A stretch of DNA of 64,000 nt, taken from the NCBI GenBank assembly GCA_009741485.1, contig CM019215.1, positions 78,329,948 to 78,393,947 of the forward strand, read 5' to 3'. Made by a program: the position numbers and the translations under genes. Numbering within the stretch: position 1 is the first letter of the stretch; each line of letters opens with the position of its first letter. This DNA comes from Malurus cyaneus samueli. Lineage: Eukaryota; Chordata; Aves; Passeriformes; Maluridae. The notes under the pieces were generated by a model. That model worked only from the letters and a program-made list of their open reading frames with translations. It made no database searches and had not been told where the DNA came from. Shown piece after piece: positions 1 through 13,500 of the stretch.

Positions 1-700
1 TTTGACATCTGGGGACAAACCTGTCTCAGAGCTGGCTGCAGATGTCCATCACAGCATTGATGTTTAGTTTAAATCTCTGCTTGAGAGGTTCAGGGAAGTC
101 AAACAAGTACAGAGATCCCTCTCCTGAAACAAGGACACTCCAGGCTGGAGTTTGTCACCCAGTGAGGGCTGTGGCTGCCCCCACCACGAGCACAGGTGAT
201 GCTGCACTGCCCCATCTCCGCCCTGGGAGGTGAGAGTCACTCCTCTCCACACACAGGGAGTTCTCCCAGATCAGGCCAAGACCCTGAGACACAGGGCACT
301 CCATGGCTGGGGACTTCTGGCAGTGATTCCCAAAATGACGTGTACCATGTAATTGTCAGTATCTTCAGTGAGCAAGAGGTCCATTGCTCCCACCCAACCT
401 TGCTCAGTCCATCCTGGCCAGACACCACAGAGGGCCCCAACTGCAGCTTTTGGGCAGGGGCAGGAGAGGCTTCAACAGTGTCCTCCATAAGCCACCTTTG
501 GAGCTTTGGTCCTGGGCCTTGCTCAGCCCATCAGGAAGCAATGGACTGTGCCTCCTGGATGGGAGAGGACACAGCTCCTGCCGGAACATCTGGTGTTTGG
601 TGACTTCTGCACCTAGGAGGAGTACAAGTGAATGTTGCCATGTAGATAGAATAACACTCCTAAATACCCTCTGGGAGAAGGAAATATAGCTTTACACCTC
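1..700. other. GC-rich block of unknown origin
   Basis: This block is visibly richer in G and C than the next 2.5 kb and has several overlapping open frames, the longest a 135-codon plus-strand frame at 196-603. The predicted protein shows no domain, signal peptide or membrane segment that I recognise. The block has no CR1 3' signature, no clear TATA box and no AATAAA. It may be the edge of a repeat that starts outside the window, an exon of a noncoding RNA, or local GC-rich unique DNA. In this window, other GC-rich islands are mostly retroelements, so a repeat is the first guess. Confidence 0.3.
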
Positions 701-3250
701 TAATTTAACTTGCTGAGAGCATAACTATGAGCATGAGAGGGTCAGGATCAAACATGCATTTTTTGCCCCATATTCCTGTGCTAGTTTTGGCTGCTTGTGG
801 AATCATAGACATACTGAGCCTGGCACTACCTGTTGCATTAACTGTTTGACACAGTGGTGATATATTGCACTAATTCATTACCTTTTCATTGTAGTTGTGG
901 CAGGAACTTAGTAGCTATATACCATTTACAGCAATACACCTTTTCAGATGGCAGCTGAAGGAACAGAAACTCGATCTACTTGTGGCACATATGGGATAGC
1001 TAACCCTATCCGGTCTTTGTGCCAATCATCAACTTCCCACTGGGAATTTCCTTCATGTTAAGTCAGAATTTACAATGTCAGGAAGATGGATGAAGTAGCC
1101 CTGTTGCAGTGAGTCATGGCTTTAGCAGCCTCAGAGGTGGGCAGAGGTTTAGGATGTACAGCTATCCAGCTTTTGCCTTGAACTGTTTAGTGGCATTATA
1201 GGAAAACGAGAACACAGAGCTGGACCATACCTGAGTTTAGTTACCTTGTCACAGCTGAGAATATTTCTTTCTTTACACTGCTGCTTGCTAGTCTGCAATG
1301 AGACACTTGTCCCTTCTGATTCTTTTAGTCTGTCACATACTGTAGTTTTATCTTCCCATCTTGGACTGTTTTGCTTGTTTTGCTCCCTAGACTAAAGCAG
1401 GATCATGCCTTTTATTACTTCTGCTGCTGTCACATTCAATGTACTAAAAATTATATATAGATGGACGTCACATCACTCAAAGAGCTTAATACTAAAAAAA
1501 AGAAAATCTCATTACTTTTATTCTGCAATGCAGAGGGTAGGGGCAATAAAATCTTTAATTCAGTTATTAATCTAGCTGTGTATAGGAAAATTATGCAAAA
1601 GATTAAAAATATGCACTAAAGAAAACTAAGCCTATAACACAGGAGTCCATCTTTCTACTCTATTTTTGAAATATATTAAAAATAAACTATGGAATTAATT
1701 CAGTGAAAAAAAGCCCTCAGTGACTGCTGTACTGAATGGTTCTTTTTTATTATCAGTTAACAATTTACAGGGAATTCAAATACAGCCAGATTCCTTATTT
1801 TATATCACTGGAAATGTTATCTTATGAGGTATGTTAGCAGGAATATTCCTGCAAACCTATTAACTTCAATGGACTTTACAGATTGGAATGTAAAAGACCA
1901 GTCTATTGGTGAAGGGAGAAATAAACAATTGAAGTTGTACCCTTTTAGCTGAAAAAGCTGGGAACAAAATGTATTTAAAGTCATGCAGGTGTATTTTCGC
2001 TCCTGAAATCAGCAAACAGTTCTGAGCAGATACACCCAGGTAACTACAAGGCAAAAATGTTTTAGGCAAATATATCTCCATACTGTTTTAATAAATCTTG
2101 AATATTGTCTTAATTGCAGTATAACAATTTTTTTCCTTACTTTTATGTCTTTCAAACTGGACAGTCAAATATACATATTACTCAATTCCAGGGACAGGAA
2201 AGGTCCATATATATTCAGGAAGCTTCTTAAAGAAATTGCATTTCTAAGATGAAACAAAAAGAGATTAATTATATATGTATAAATTTCTCTAAATTTAAAC
2301 TGTAACAGCATAGGGATTTACTCTTAGAGAATGAAATGAAAACAAATTATTCTTAACAAACAGAAAAGTGATTTATTTCAATCATGTTATTTGAGCTCAT
2401 TTTTGCTAAATTGAATCTTAGTGTTCCTTGAGTCCTCAGCACATTAATTTATTTCAGTCTAATTTTTTTTTTTTCTGCATTGATTGAAACTTTGACCCTA
2501 CAAACAGAAAAGAATAATTTTATTTACAGTAGTGGTGTAATCTAATTTAGCTGGAGTACTTAGAGTGTTAATTACTAGAAATTATTTTAAAAATTTAAAT
2601 TTCAACAGTATTATAAATATTAGCTATTAGTTTTCAATAATTCATAAATGTATAAGAATGTGCTTAAATTGACAAGTGATGTATGGATAGTTATGAACAT
2701 ATAAAATTCTGCATTTAATTATATCTTCAATTTTTTTTTTTCTGTAATAAACATGTTTTACCTGAAAGCAAGGAGACGAGGTTGAAATAACCAAGAACAA
2801 AAGGTAAAATTATTACATCTGTTACAAATTTGCTTTGAATTATTTATATGGTATATAGGAAAGTAAACCAAAAGAAAAAGATAATAGATAATAGATAGAA
2901 AATAGATAATAAAGTACATTTACCTCTTTTTTACTGTATGGGAAAAAAGCCTTACTGCAGTAGAGGCTACCAAATCCTTCCTATCAACACAGAGAGCAAT
3001 TTCACCATAAATTGCGATAAAGTTGGTCAACCAATTCTTTTCGTGGTAAATCCTCATAAAATCTTCCTAATTGCCTTCTTTTACTTCAGAAGCCTAAAAA
3101 CAAGCTCCATGAGAAACTAACCTGTGATTTTTCCAAGGACTGAGGTGAAGATGACTGTCTGAGAGGTCCCTGGATCCTCCCTGTGGTGTTACTTAAGGAT
3201 AGGTGAGTCCAATCTTCTTCCTAAATGCATGACACCTTCTTCATTTGCTA
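701..3250. other. AT-rich noncoding stretch, no gene seen
   Basis: The sequence is AT-rich with short A and T runs and a small GATA-like cluster near 2,880-2,912 (repeated GATAATA units). All open frames are short and lack family features. I see no repeat family that I can name. Confidence 0.6.
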
Positions 3251-3252
3251 TG

Positions 3253-3387
3253 ATTTTTTATGTTGTTGTTTTTTGGGGTTTTTGGTTTTGTTTTGTTTTT
3301 TTGTTGGTTTTTTTTTTTTCTTTGTTTGTTTGGTTGTTTTTCATTTTGTTTTGGGTTTTTTTGGGTTTGTTTTTTTGGTTTTTTTTT
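3253..3387. repeat. Low-complexity T tract interrupted by G
   Basis: About 135 bases consist almost only of T and G on the plus strand, with T runs of 4-13 separated by single G or GG/GGG/GGGG. Only three or four other bases occur. The open frames read from it (poly-Phe/Val on plus, poly-Lys/Asn/Gln on minus) are artefacts of the composition. It abuts the start of the ancient CR1 remnant at 3.4 kb. Confidence 0.9.
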
Positions 3388-3399
3388 ATGCTGTAGATT

Positions 3400-4400
3400 G
3401 TTGTAGACGTTATGCACAGGCCTCGCAATCACATCAGAACACTTTTTCAGCAATTTCAGTTGAATTCCGTCTGGTCTCATGGACATGAACTCATCCCTAA
3501 CTTGTTTCTTTCTCACTTTTGTGATCAGACTTTATCTCTGAAAAGAGGAAAAAGAAAACATGGAGTAATTCAGCCTCTTCAACAACATCCACCAATAACT
3601 TCTGTCCCCTGTTTGGCAACAGATCCATCTTTTCCCTGAATTTTCTTTTCCTATGCCTATTTTGAACAGTTCTTCCTCATTACAGTTCATGACACTTTCT
3701 CATTTTAACTTCAGTAAGTCTTTGGTTTTCTGATTTCATGCAGAAGTGTCCGAGCAATAATTTTGTGCTCCTTCTTTGTTGCCTGTAGTGGTTTTCAATT
3801 TGTGGATGTTCTTCAGTTCTTTGAAAGTCATTATATAGCAGGGTGGACTTTCTGCACAAATCCTTGGTCTTCCTGATCTCTGAAGTAGTTTGCTCATTAT
3901 TCCTCTCTCTCTCCCTCTAAATAGAATAAGCATCTCTCATAGATACTTCTTACTTCGTGGTGATTTCTCAATGTATTCTGCCTTGTAATTCCTTAAGTAA
4001 ATTGAAGGCTGCTCTCTGGCATTAGTCCAGAGTCTAAATGATACTGCTTATTTCCCCACTTGCTCCCCTAGATCCTGAATTCAATCAGTCCATAGTTATG
4101 AAGTCCCAATTTGTGAGCATCAGGACAAGCCAATCATTAGAGTAGTTAAGTACTCTATCCCCTGCCTTGGGAGATAATCATTGCCATAATCTACAAACCC
4201 CCCGAGGTGCTTGCTCAGTGTTTTCTTCACAGGAGATGATTGTATGCTTGACAACTCAAATAAGAGCCAGGTTGTGAAATCATGAGTCTTCTGACACTTC
4301 TGTTCAAAAAGCCTCATCAATTGCTTGGGGAAATTTGTGATGGGTTCTTACCACAACACTGAACTGTTATTTATTCTCTGATCTTGATACACAAACTCTC
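3400..4400 (-). mobile_element. Ancient CR1-type LINE, endonuclease end to RT start
   Basis: Read on the minus strand, bases near 3,400-3,510 encode text of the form SMRPDGIQLKLLKKCSDVIA. This matches the start of the CR1 reverse-transcriptase domain, whose family pattern is S-M-G-P-D-G-hydrophobic followed by a leucine-rich helix and ADVIA. Upstream on that strand, 4,120-4,320 encodes text ending LSKHLGGFVDYGNDYLPRQ, resembling the end of the CR1 endonuclease domain. The order endonuclease, linker, RT is as expected for CR1 ORF2. Stops and frameshifts are frequent, so it is inactive and old. The 3' part is missing. Outer limits are approximate. Confidence 0.7.
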
Positions 4401-5750
4401 GTGCTCTGTGTTTTAGGGGCTACTTTACTCTTCTTCTTATATTTTACTATCTGTTCTTTCTAGAACTTCTGGCAAGTTTATTTTGGTTTTGAGAAATGAT
4501 TAATTTTCCCCTCTTTTGTCTCTTTATATGCTTAAAGTGAATTAAACTATGTTTTGAAGCACAAATTCTGACTGCACTTCAATGAAAGAGAAGATTAAAA
4601 AATTAATTACCTTGTTATTTCTTGATGAGTTACTGTCTTTTTATTCATCCAAATAATATGCCTATATTATTAAATCTTCTAAGTTTCTTCATCTCATTGT
4701 CTGATATGTGTTTTGGAGAGGCTTTTTTCTATATTTTTGAGACAATAAGATATAATAAGTTACTAGGATTAACCTCTGTGCAAGAAAAGCAGTAGACCTT
4801 AACAAAAAACTTCTTTTGTTTTGGAGTTTTCATATGCCTCAGAACTTCTTTCCTTTTTTCATCCTTTGTGTTTCCTCTTCTTGTAGACCACAGTAATATA
4901 ATATAAAATTTTAACAGTTGCTTATGCTAATATCCTATTAACATAAATGTAACTCATCTACTGAATTTCCATAAGCAATGGCAGAACAGAATATAACCAT
5001 GGAAACACCCAAGACTTCCTTCAGATATGCTTAAAAGCAACACAGATTTCTGCACTCATTTAGCTTTTCTCAGTATTCCCTTGTGTCATCTCAGTTCTTT
5101 GCAGCTTTATTTATATTACAAGTACAGAGAATTGATAATGGGTAAAAAGATTTAAGATAGAATATTTGTCATTTGTGATTGAAGACTAAGGAATTAGATA
5201 ATGAAAAATGTTATTTATACATTACTTTACTCATTATATAATTCAGAAATTAGGTATGTGATTTCATTATCATAAAATAATCTCAAAGAGTTGAGTATCT
5301 GTATAATAAAGCATTAAACTTCAGGAAGAATTAAAACTGGATTGTGCTGCTGTATTTAAATCTGATTTTCTGCAGTCTATCACTGATAAAGCAGCCTATT
5401 TGAAACTTACTAGCTTTCTATTGTGGAATTTAAATATAAGTTACCATTCACACTAATGTGAATACCACACTTGCTCCTTGGTGAGTTCATGTTATCGTAA
5501 CTCGCTCTTTTTTCCACTGAAGAAAAGACCTGGTGTTGTCAGAGATACACTTAATTCTGTTCAGTGCTATTTGGTTCTATTGAATTTAATTCTTAATATT
5601 AATCAAAGATCTGGAATTTCTAAACCACTGTGTAAATGCTTAGTACATTCTTATCAAACAGGTCAATAGTATCACTCTTATTTTTAAAGACCACAGATTG
5701 CTGAAGAAAAATTTAAAATTGCTGTTAAAACTCATCTTTCCAAGTCCTGC
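4401..5750. other. AT-rich noncoding stretch, nothing recognised
   Basis: Ordinary AT-rich sequence with no open frame of interest, no repeat family that I recognise and no simple tract longer than about 10 bases. Confidence 0.6.
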
Positions 5751-5752
5751 TT

Positions 5753-5848
5753 CAAAAAAAAAAAAACAAACAAAAAAAAAAAACAAAAAACAAAAACAAA
5801 GAAACAAAAAAAAAAAAAAGAAAACAAAAGAAAACAAACAAACAAAAA
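5753..5848. repeat. Low-complexity A tract interrupted by C
   Basis: About 95 bases of A runs broken by single C and a few G. This is the complementary form of the T/G tracts elsewhere in the window. Poly-Lys (plus) and poly-Phe (minus) frames across it are artefacts. Confidence 0.9.
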
Positions 5849-6820
5849 GCCCTCTTTTTCCCTTGGTCAATTTTAAAAGTAGCTGAATGCGGATCTTGAA
5901 TGCCAGTGTTAAAGACAGTAAATCCAAGGAAATGGGCAGCATCTAATCCTGTTTAGTCTACCACCATTACTAATTTGTTTTAACAAGGAGATTGCAAGTA
6001 TCTTTTAAACTTATTTTAACTTATATTTATTTCACAGCCTAGCTTAATCTAATTTAATATTGTCATTTGCCAGTTTTGTGACTTTAATCAAAGAATTCAT
6101 TCATTTTGGAACTCCTCTTTATCTTACTATAGATTATTTCTGTACTATGTAGGCATAATTATTTCTGTCCTCTCTCCATGTATCATGCCACATCCATTTC
6201 TGCATGCTTTGTATTTTCACAAGTTTGAGAATTAAAGATTTATTCCTTTATACTGTTCCTCCAGAAAAAGCTCAGGTAAGAGGTGCAGATCTTTAGACTT
6301 TTTTTTACATAAGAACTTGGTAAATGCATAATATTTTTACAATTTTTCCATCATATTCTCTGCCTGCACATCCAAGGTTGCTATAATACCTTCTATTGTA
6401 TTTTCAGCCTTTCACCCCATTAGCAAGTAGATGCAGTTATGTCTCACATTTCTATTTGTATGAATTTTGTCTTACATTTTTTTCCTAGTGAATGAATCAA
6501 TATGAATCAGAGACATTTGACCATTTCATTTTTTTTTCAGAAAATGATATAAAGTTGTTTTTGAGTGAAAGATCTTGTGTCATCTCAAAGACTCATAACA
6601 CAGAGATGTCAAAAGCTTTGCAACCAATTTAAGCACATATGTACAAATATTTTTCTAATATATACAAAAATAGGAAGTGAAATAGTAAACACATTTTTCA
6701 GTTGAAAAACAGGGTTCATGGCCAGAAAGGTGGGTAAGTCTTTTCTTTTTTAGTGCTTTTCAACTCTGAAATAACTTCAGGGTAAATAAACTTCCAAGCT
6801 ATTGTAATCTGGCATAAAGC
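5849..6820. other. AT-rich noncoding stretch, nothing recognised
   Basis: No gene, RNA gene or named repeat can be supported. T runs of 7-8 occur near 6,300 and 6,528. Confidence 0.6.
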
Positions 6821-6822
6821 TC

Positions 6823-6968
6823 CTAGAATCACAGAATCGTAGAATATCGTGAGTTGGAAGGGACCCACAAGAATCATCAAGTACAGCTCTTGGCCCTGAA
6901 CAGCACAACCTTGAGATTCACACCATCTGCCTGAGAGCATTGTCCAAACACTTCTTGAGCTCTTAACA
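6823..6968 (-). mobile_element. CR1 LINE 3'-end fragment
   Basis: The left edge carries AATCACAGAATCGTAGAATA, the reverse complement of the octamer repeat (ATTCTATG-like) that ends CR1 elements. It is followed by the reverse-complemented CR1 3' untranslated and ORF2 end (GTTGGAAGGGACCCACAAGA and onward). The element is therefore on the minus strand with its 3' end at the left, and is 5'-truncated after about 145 bases. This is typical of target-primed integration that aborted early. It is similar to the copy at 43.63 kb. Confidence 0.9.
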
Positions 6969-9855
6969 CGGTTATACTCTAGGAATGACTACTAGGCAGC
7001 TGAAATTACCCATTTTGAACCAGCCAGAAAACATTATGCTTTCACTGTGTCATTTTCACAAATTGTAGGACACAGTGGAAGCAAAAATGAAACAGCATTC
7101 CACGGCTTGAAAACCTTTCCTGCTTCTCAGATGAACCCCCCCAGCAAGTAGACTTGGGGTGCAAAATATTTTGGGAGGAGACACAACCAGGAATCTGACA
7201 CCATCTGTCCAGAGGGAAATTCTGTACCATACAGCAGCATGCTCAGCAGTAAAGGCTGAGGGGGAGGAGGGGAAAACACTTTTAGTTATGGCATTTCTCT
7301 TCCCAAATCACTGTTATGTGTGAAGGAGCCCTAGTTTCCTGGAGATGGCTGAACAACTGTCTGCCCATGGGAAGTGGTGAAAGAATTCCTTGTTTTCCTT
7401 TGCTTGTGTCTGCAGCTTATACTTTTCTTATTAAACTGTCATCCCCTTTGGTCTGAAGCCACTTTAAATCTTATCCTGCTTAGTGGCAAATTTACACAGT
7501 GATGTATTTTGTCTACTAGCCTATAAAGAGGGGGGGAGGGGAAATGACAAAAAAGCAGTATGAGTAACACAGGGGACACTGTCAGGTGCTCTGTGGCTTG
7601 AATTTAAAAGATGACAAAGTAGGAGATGGAAAAACAATAAGATTCATTACTAGGTTGCTGGTGTTTTGTTTTGTTTTGTTTTGTTTTTTTTTGTAAAAAG
7701 CACCCCAGAACTTTGATTGAACAATTTGAATGGTACATATAAAACATACAAAATGAAACAGAAACCTTAGCCAACAAAACAGTAAAATAAGGTTTTTCAA
7801 CACTATATTATTTTATTATCAATAATTATTTAAATGACCATAACCTCAAGTCTTTCAAAATTTAAAAATCAAAAACAAAAGCAAAATCTCCAGAGTATAT
7901 GTTTACTTATTTTTGGAAAAAAATGACATTATCTTGAACCCTTTGAAATAAAATACTCAAAGAAATTGCTTTTGGATTTCTATGGGAGCTGATATAAATA
8001 ACACAATTTCTTCTGTGTGAAATGGCATGTGTAAGTGGTACTTGTCTGACAGCACTGTGGTAAATTAACTGGTCCAATTAACAGCATGGGGCACCTCTAG
8101 GATTAATTGAAAATCATTAGTTTATTTATTGGCTTGGTATTAAGCATTTGAAAGTACATGTTGTATTAATATTGTATTTCTCCAAGTGATACTGTGACTA
8201 AACAATGATAAGTTGTCTCTTTGGTGTTTTGTGTTGTTAATGCTTGGGTTTTCCCCAGGAAGATAAGACGTTGACGTGGGCATTGTGCTTTTAATTGCTA
8301 TGCTCCCTAAAGAAGCTGCACAGCTCTTCTGTTTAGCACAGCTGTTTAATAGGGAACACACCAAAACATGTCTCACGTAGAGGTTTTGCATGGAACGATC
8401 AGGAAATGCCACAGAAATGTAGCCTGCGAAGCTACAAGAAGTTATATTTACACATGCATGAGAACAGACATCTGCACAAATACAGATGCCACAAACGGAC
8501 ATTCAGGTATCAAATATCTCAGAAAAGACGTAAATTTACATACATAAAGTTGACATTCCTTATTTAACATGATAAACCATTGAAACAAGAAAAAAGTGTA
8601 AAATACAAGCAAGCACTGAACCTTGAAATTTTGAGACATGCAAATATAAATACGTAGTAACATGAGCAAGTCTGGTCAGTTTTTGAAGTATCCCACTACA
8701 TAATCATGGCAACTTGACCTGCAATTTTACTAACACCTTCAACTTAATTGTAATTTAATTTAAGCATTTTTTTAAAAGGTCAGCCCTACTTTCTGCCTTT
8801 ATCCTGCCATTTCTTGCCTTTCTTTGTCTGAGTTCCAGCAAGATATGCAGCTTCTCAAATTGTGGAACTGATCGTTCTCCAAATAGTTTTGTTTCCTGAT
8901 CTGGCTTGTCACATGTGCAATGGCTTGTGCAGACACAACAACTATCTCAGCTCAAGACCATTTGACTACAGCCCAGACTTACAACACTGACAACATGGTA
9001 AAGTATTTCAACACGAAATGCAAGAAAGCCCAACCAGAATGTCAAATCTGATCTGATAATAGTGAAAATTCCTCATGATTTCAAGCACAGATTAATAGTA
9101 ATGAAACTGTATAATCACTTAATGTCTGAGCTATGAATTTATAGGGATGCTGCAATGTATTTTTTGTTCCTTTATGGATTAAATAAGTATGGAAAGCACA
9201 CATAATGCAAATTTTGTAACTAGGAATTTTAGGAGCTGTAGCCACAAAAAAGTTATGACACCCTTTGCCTTCTAATTTCAGTTATAAGCATTGTGTCTAT
9301 AATATCCCTGTGAATATAATGTGCCCAGAAACTTGCTTTGAACAATGAAGCGTATTGTACAAACTCAGGGAAGTTCAGTCTTCAAGAGTCAAAATGAGGT
9401 CATGGATATCAGATCTGTATTCAGGCCTTTATTACAATCAGTTCATTAAGTCAAGTATATGCAGAGATTTACATAACTAGGAGGTGTATCTAGAATTCAG
9501 AAAAGAAAAAAAAAAAAACAACTAAACCATTAAACAGCTCATACAGGGCGGTCTTTTGATATAACATATCTTCTAGGTAAGTTTTTAGTTCTGGCAGTGT
9601 AAATAAGTGCAAAAAGTATGGAAGAATAATACCAGGGCTTTGCATAAACTAATGTCATCAGCATTACTGTTGTGAAAAGCATAACCTTGTGGTGGTGTAC
9701 ATGAACCTAGGCACTGTGAAGTCACACAGTAAAACAGAGTAGTCCAAACAGAACTTTTTTTGCGTTAGGAGCACATATTCTTTTGAAAAATGCTAATCCC
9801 TAAGGTGGTTTTTCTTTTGTATCTCTACTACTCCTAAGCACATAATCATTTACAA
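6969..9855. other. Unique-looking noncoding stretch
   Basis: No coding gene is supported. A T/G tract lies at 7,661-7,694. The part at about 8,040-8,350 is rich in ATTAA/TTAAT words and has CAGCTG-type E-boxes, so it could be a regulatory element. The 120-codon minus-strand frame at 8,140-8,502 has no recognisable domain and I treat it as chance. Confidence 0.5.
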
Positions 9856-9859
9856 AACA

Positions 9860-10085
9860 CCCTTAAGACCATCAAGTCCAACCATTAACCCAACCCTGCC
9901 AAATCCACCACTAAATCTTGTCCCAGAGGGCCACATCTACGCAACTTTTAAGTACCTCTGGGGATGGTGACTCAGTCACTTCCCTGAGCAGCCTGTTACA
10001 ATGCTTGATAGCCCTGTTGTGAGTAATTTTTTCCTAATATAAAATCTAAACCTGCCCTGATTCAGGGATACATCAATGCCTACAA
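9860..10085 (-). mobile_element. CR1 LINE fragment near the 3' end
   Basis: Reverse-complemented CR1 ORF2 C-terminal text is clear. Landmarks include GACCATCAAGTCCAACCATT at the left, then the segment around CTCAGTCACTTCCCTGAGCA that corresponds to the Pro-Arg-Glu-Val-Val region of the ORF2 tail. The element is on the minus strand. The terminal octamers are eroded and the 5' part is missing. Confidence 0.85.
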
Positions 10086-10392
10086 TCCAAATACCCTAAT
10101 ATGCATCATCTTGGCCAATGTTAAGTACCTATGCTGTTAAAATACATTATAAAATAAATATCTGATATTATGTGTAAAAATATAAATTTGAAAGATTTGT
10201 CCATATTTTAGTTTTTTTCTTCCACTTTTAAATCTCTTTCCATTCTTTCATATGTCTTTGTATTGTTAAAAATGTCCTCTTCTATGAAAATATTTATGTT
10301 GTGAATTTTTTATTAATACTATAAAATAGAGGTAATGGTTAGAAACCCTCACTATTTGTGCATTGAAAGAGGATTGGTTTTGGTATTTGGAT

Positions 10393-10528
10393 GGGTTTTT
10401 TTTGTTTGTTTGGGGTTTTTTTTTGTTCTGTTTCTTTTGGGTGGGTTTTTTTTTTTTTTTTGTTTTTTTTTTTTTGTTTTGTTTTGTTTTTTTTGGGTTT
10501 TTTTTTGTTTTTGTTTGGGTTTTTTTTC
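10393..10528. repeat. Long T tract interrupted by G
   Basis: About 135 bases of T runs (up to 16) broken by G, GG, GGG or GGGG, with two or three C. Poly-Phe and poly-Lys open frames over it are artefacts. Confidence 0.9.
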
Positions 10529-13500
10529 AATACAGGGAGTAAAACAGCCTATGAAAAATATTGAATAATCTAAAATAGATTGAAAAAATATTTAATGTTA
10601 CCTGGTATTTGAAAGTCCAGTAATATAGCAAAGGGAGAGGACTACTGAAATAGCTGGGGGTTACTGTGGTCACAGAATGAACAGAACTCTCAGAACAAAA
10701 AGTTGGTATGTCAAAATTATGGTAAAATGTCAGTGAGTGCCTTAATTTGTTTACAAAGTAACTTATAATGTTGAATAATGAAAGAGTTAAATGACTTTTA
10801 CTGTGACACTTGATGTCCCAAGTTAGCACTGCCATAGTTTTCTGACCTTGATGCGAGAGAATATGAACCATGAAACTGAAAATGTTAGCGGTTGTTAAAT
10901 TCATCTGGAGAACCTTTCACATGATATTATCTTGGAAAATGTACTGTACTATCTCTGTTTGAATAAGATAATCTTAGGAATCACAAGGACCACATAGGTC
11001 ACAGAATCCAACCATCCAATGATAGTTACAAGCATGGGAAATATTTCCTCAAAAAGGGTCCACAAACTGTCCACTTTACCTGGCTTTTCATTTAGTAAAT
11101 TGAACCCACAAGCACCATCACAGTCACCTGTGTTTAAGCTTCAAAAGATTCAGGATCAGAGAAAAAAACAGGTTGTCTTAGGGCATTCCCCAGATGACAG
11201 TTTCCTGAAATATCAAGGAATAAAGGTAGAAGATAGAATAAAGAAAATCTGTATATACTTTATATCATCTGTGGTTTCCTTTCAGTAAATTAAAAGCCCC
11301 CAAATAAAGAAAAGACAATTATTTAAGATAATTATTAATGGGGAGACAAAATATCAGTATTAAAAAGAATAAATAAATAAATGAAAGCTTATACAAAATA
11401 AAGGGAAAGCAGAACTAGATACACTTTTAGGAAGCTGTGACCAAACAGATATTTCTGTTCAATTAGAGAGGACACTTTTTTTTTGTTTTCAAACCACTGG
11501 CAAAAAACAGTGTTTTGTTTTTTTTTTTTTTTGGTTTTTTTTTTGGTTTTCAAACCACTACTTTCTTGCCTGGAAAGCAGATTGAAAATTATTTTCTTTT
11601 TCCCTTTCAGATTATTCAAGGCAAAATAAAAATGTCTCTTAAAATTTCCAGTCAATAAAAATAGCTTTGATTGTTTTTCAGCAATTATTTCAGAGGACAC
11701 TGAAGAAAGGATCATATTAGCTCACTTTAGCTGAAATAACACAGGGAAAGAAATAATCACTGATGTTTACCAACAGTTACAAATTTAAATTTGTCTATTT
11801 AAATTCGCAATTCTGCCAATTAGAACTACAAAAATACAGCCAAAGTGCTCTTTTTGTCTTTTTAAATTTTATTTTATTACATATTTTTTATATAGCTAAG
11901 AATTATGTGAGCAAATCAGAAGAAAACAAATAAGCAACTAAATTACCAGATTTGTGCAGGCAGCAGTAGCTACTATTTTAGAGAACCCATGTAATTATAG
12001 AATAGCCAATGGCAGCTAGGTTTTACTTCACAAAAGTGTTGTTGTTGTACATCAGCTGCAGCATGCAGAGAGGGAAAGTTCACTTGCCTCAGGTGTCCTA
12101 GAGGTTGTTCATAATTTAGGTCACTCTGTAGGCTGGTTAATTCACCACTCACTCTCCAAAGGCCTTCGAGGAGCTATTACTACAGGGAAAATTCAACCCC
12201 TATTAAGTTGTTTTTGAAAATAAAATCAGTCAGTATGGACAGCTTGGAAGATTTAGAAACTACCATTTAACAAGTACATTTCATAAAGAAATTAGATTTC
12301 TGAAAAGCCTCTGCATCCTGCCAGTACATGTAATAAACTTACTTTTATGATGATCTTAGGAGAAAATACCTCACTAATAAAAAGTCACAATCTGTATATT
12401 TTAGGTTGCCTTAAGGCCATGTGCAGTGGTGTTAAGATTACTATCCCATCTGAAGAGTTTGGATATTGTTATTCTCAATTTATGTGTACAATATATTAAT
12501 GCTCATTTAGTCTTCAGAGACTATTTTTTTTTAATAAATTGGATCAGTACTATAAAACATTCACTTCTCCAGGCATTTCCATCAATCAAAAACTTTGGCC
12601 AGCTCATGTGTGAAACAGAGAGAAGGAGTAAAAGAATTGCTGACCGGTAGCAAAGAGCTTCCTGTGTTATGATTTTAACACATTTGACACCTTTGTGTTT
12701 TTTAATATTTTGTGTTCCACATAAACTTAACATTCTCTGAGGGTTTATGACTATCAGTGTTATCTTCTTGTATAATAGTCAGCTTTATGGCCCCAGGTGG
12801 ATAAATCTTTAGCTGATTTGTTTATATTTCCAACAGAGAGCCATGAATGAAACTGTATGTCTGTTGATTGTTGATAAAGTTTGGCTTACTAGCTCTAGAC
12901 AAGTTAATAGAGGAGATGAGGCTCCAGAGACAGACAACCTCAAATACTTGACAAAAAAAAGAAAAAAAAAAAAAAAAAGACATCCACTACACTAAAATTC
13001 TTATCACATGTCTCACCTTCACTTTCTCTCTGTCAGGTCTGTATTTTCAGATTCCACAAATGTTTGATTAAAATTGGTTTTTGGTCGTTTGCTTGTTATT
13101 CATCATTTGAAAATTATTTTCCAAAGATTTGTTTCCAGTTCTTGTAAAGGCATTTTTTTTATTCAAGGGTAAAGTGTATAATGTAAGAGAAATGGTGAAT
13201 TTAAGGAAAAATAGTCTAAGTTCCTATATCTGTTATTCCTTTAAGACTAATGGGAACTTTGTGTGCATAAGCACTGCATGAGTGAACCCTTAAAATACAC
13301 TGAAGAGGAGGCTGTGTAGTCATTTAAAGTTCAAACACAGTTTCATCTTGGCCATTAGTCAAAATAAGGCATCTTGGGAGGCTTCCAGTTTCACAAAGTA
13401 ACCCCTGTGAAAGCCCTTTAAAGCAACTCTGCCTTAGAAAAGATCCAAACAAGTAATGCCTTGATCCATAAATCACCAAAAAAGGTACAGAATGGCAAGC

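Noticed and set aside
8140..8502. 120-codon minus-strand frame
   Set aside because: No recognisable family. It overlaps a region whose features look regulatory rather than coding.
10976..11060. Highly worn CR1 3' end
   Set aside because: Only short words such as ACAGAATCCAACC match. Not enough to annotate.
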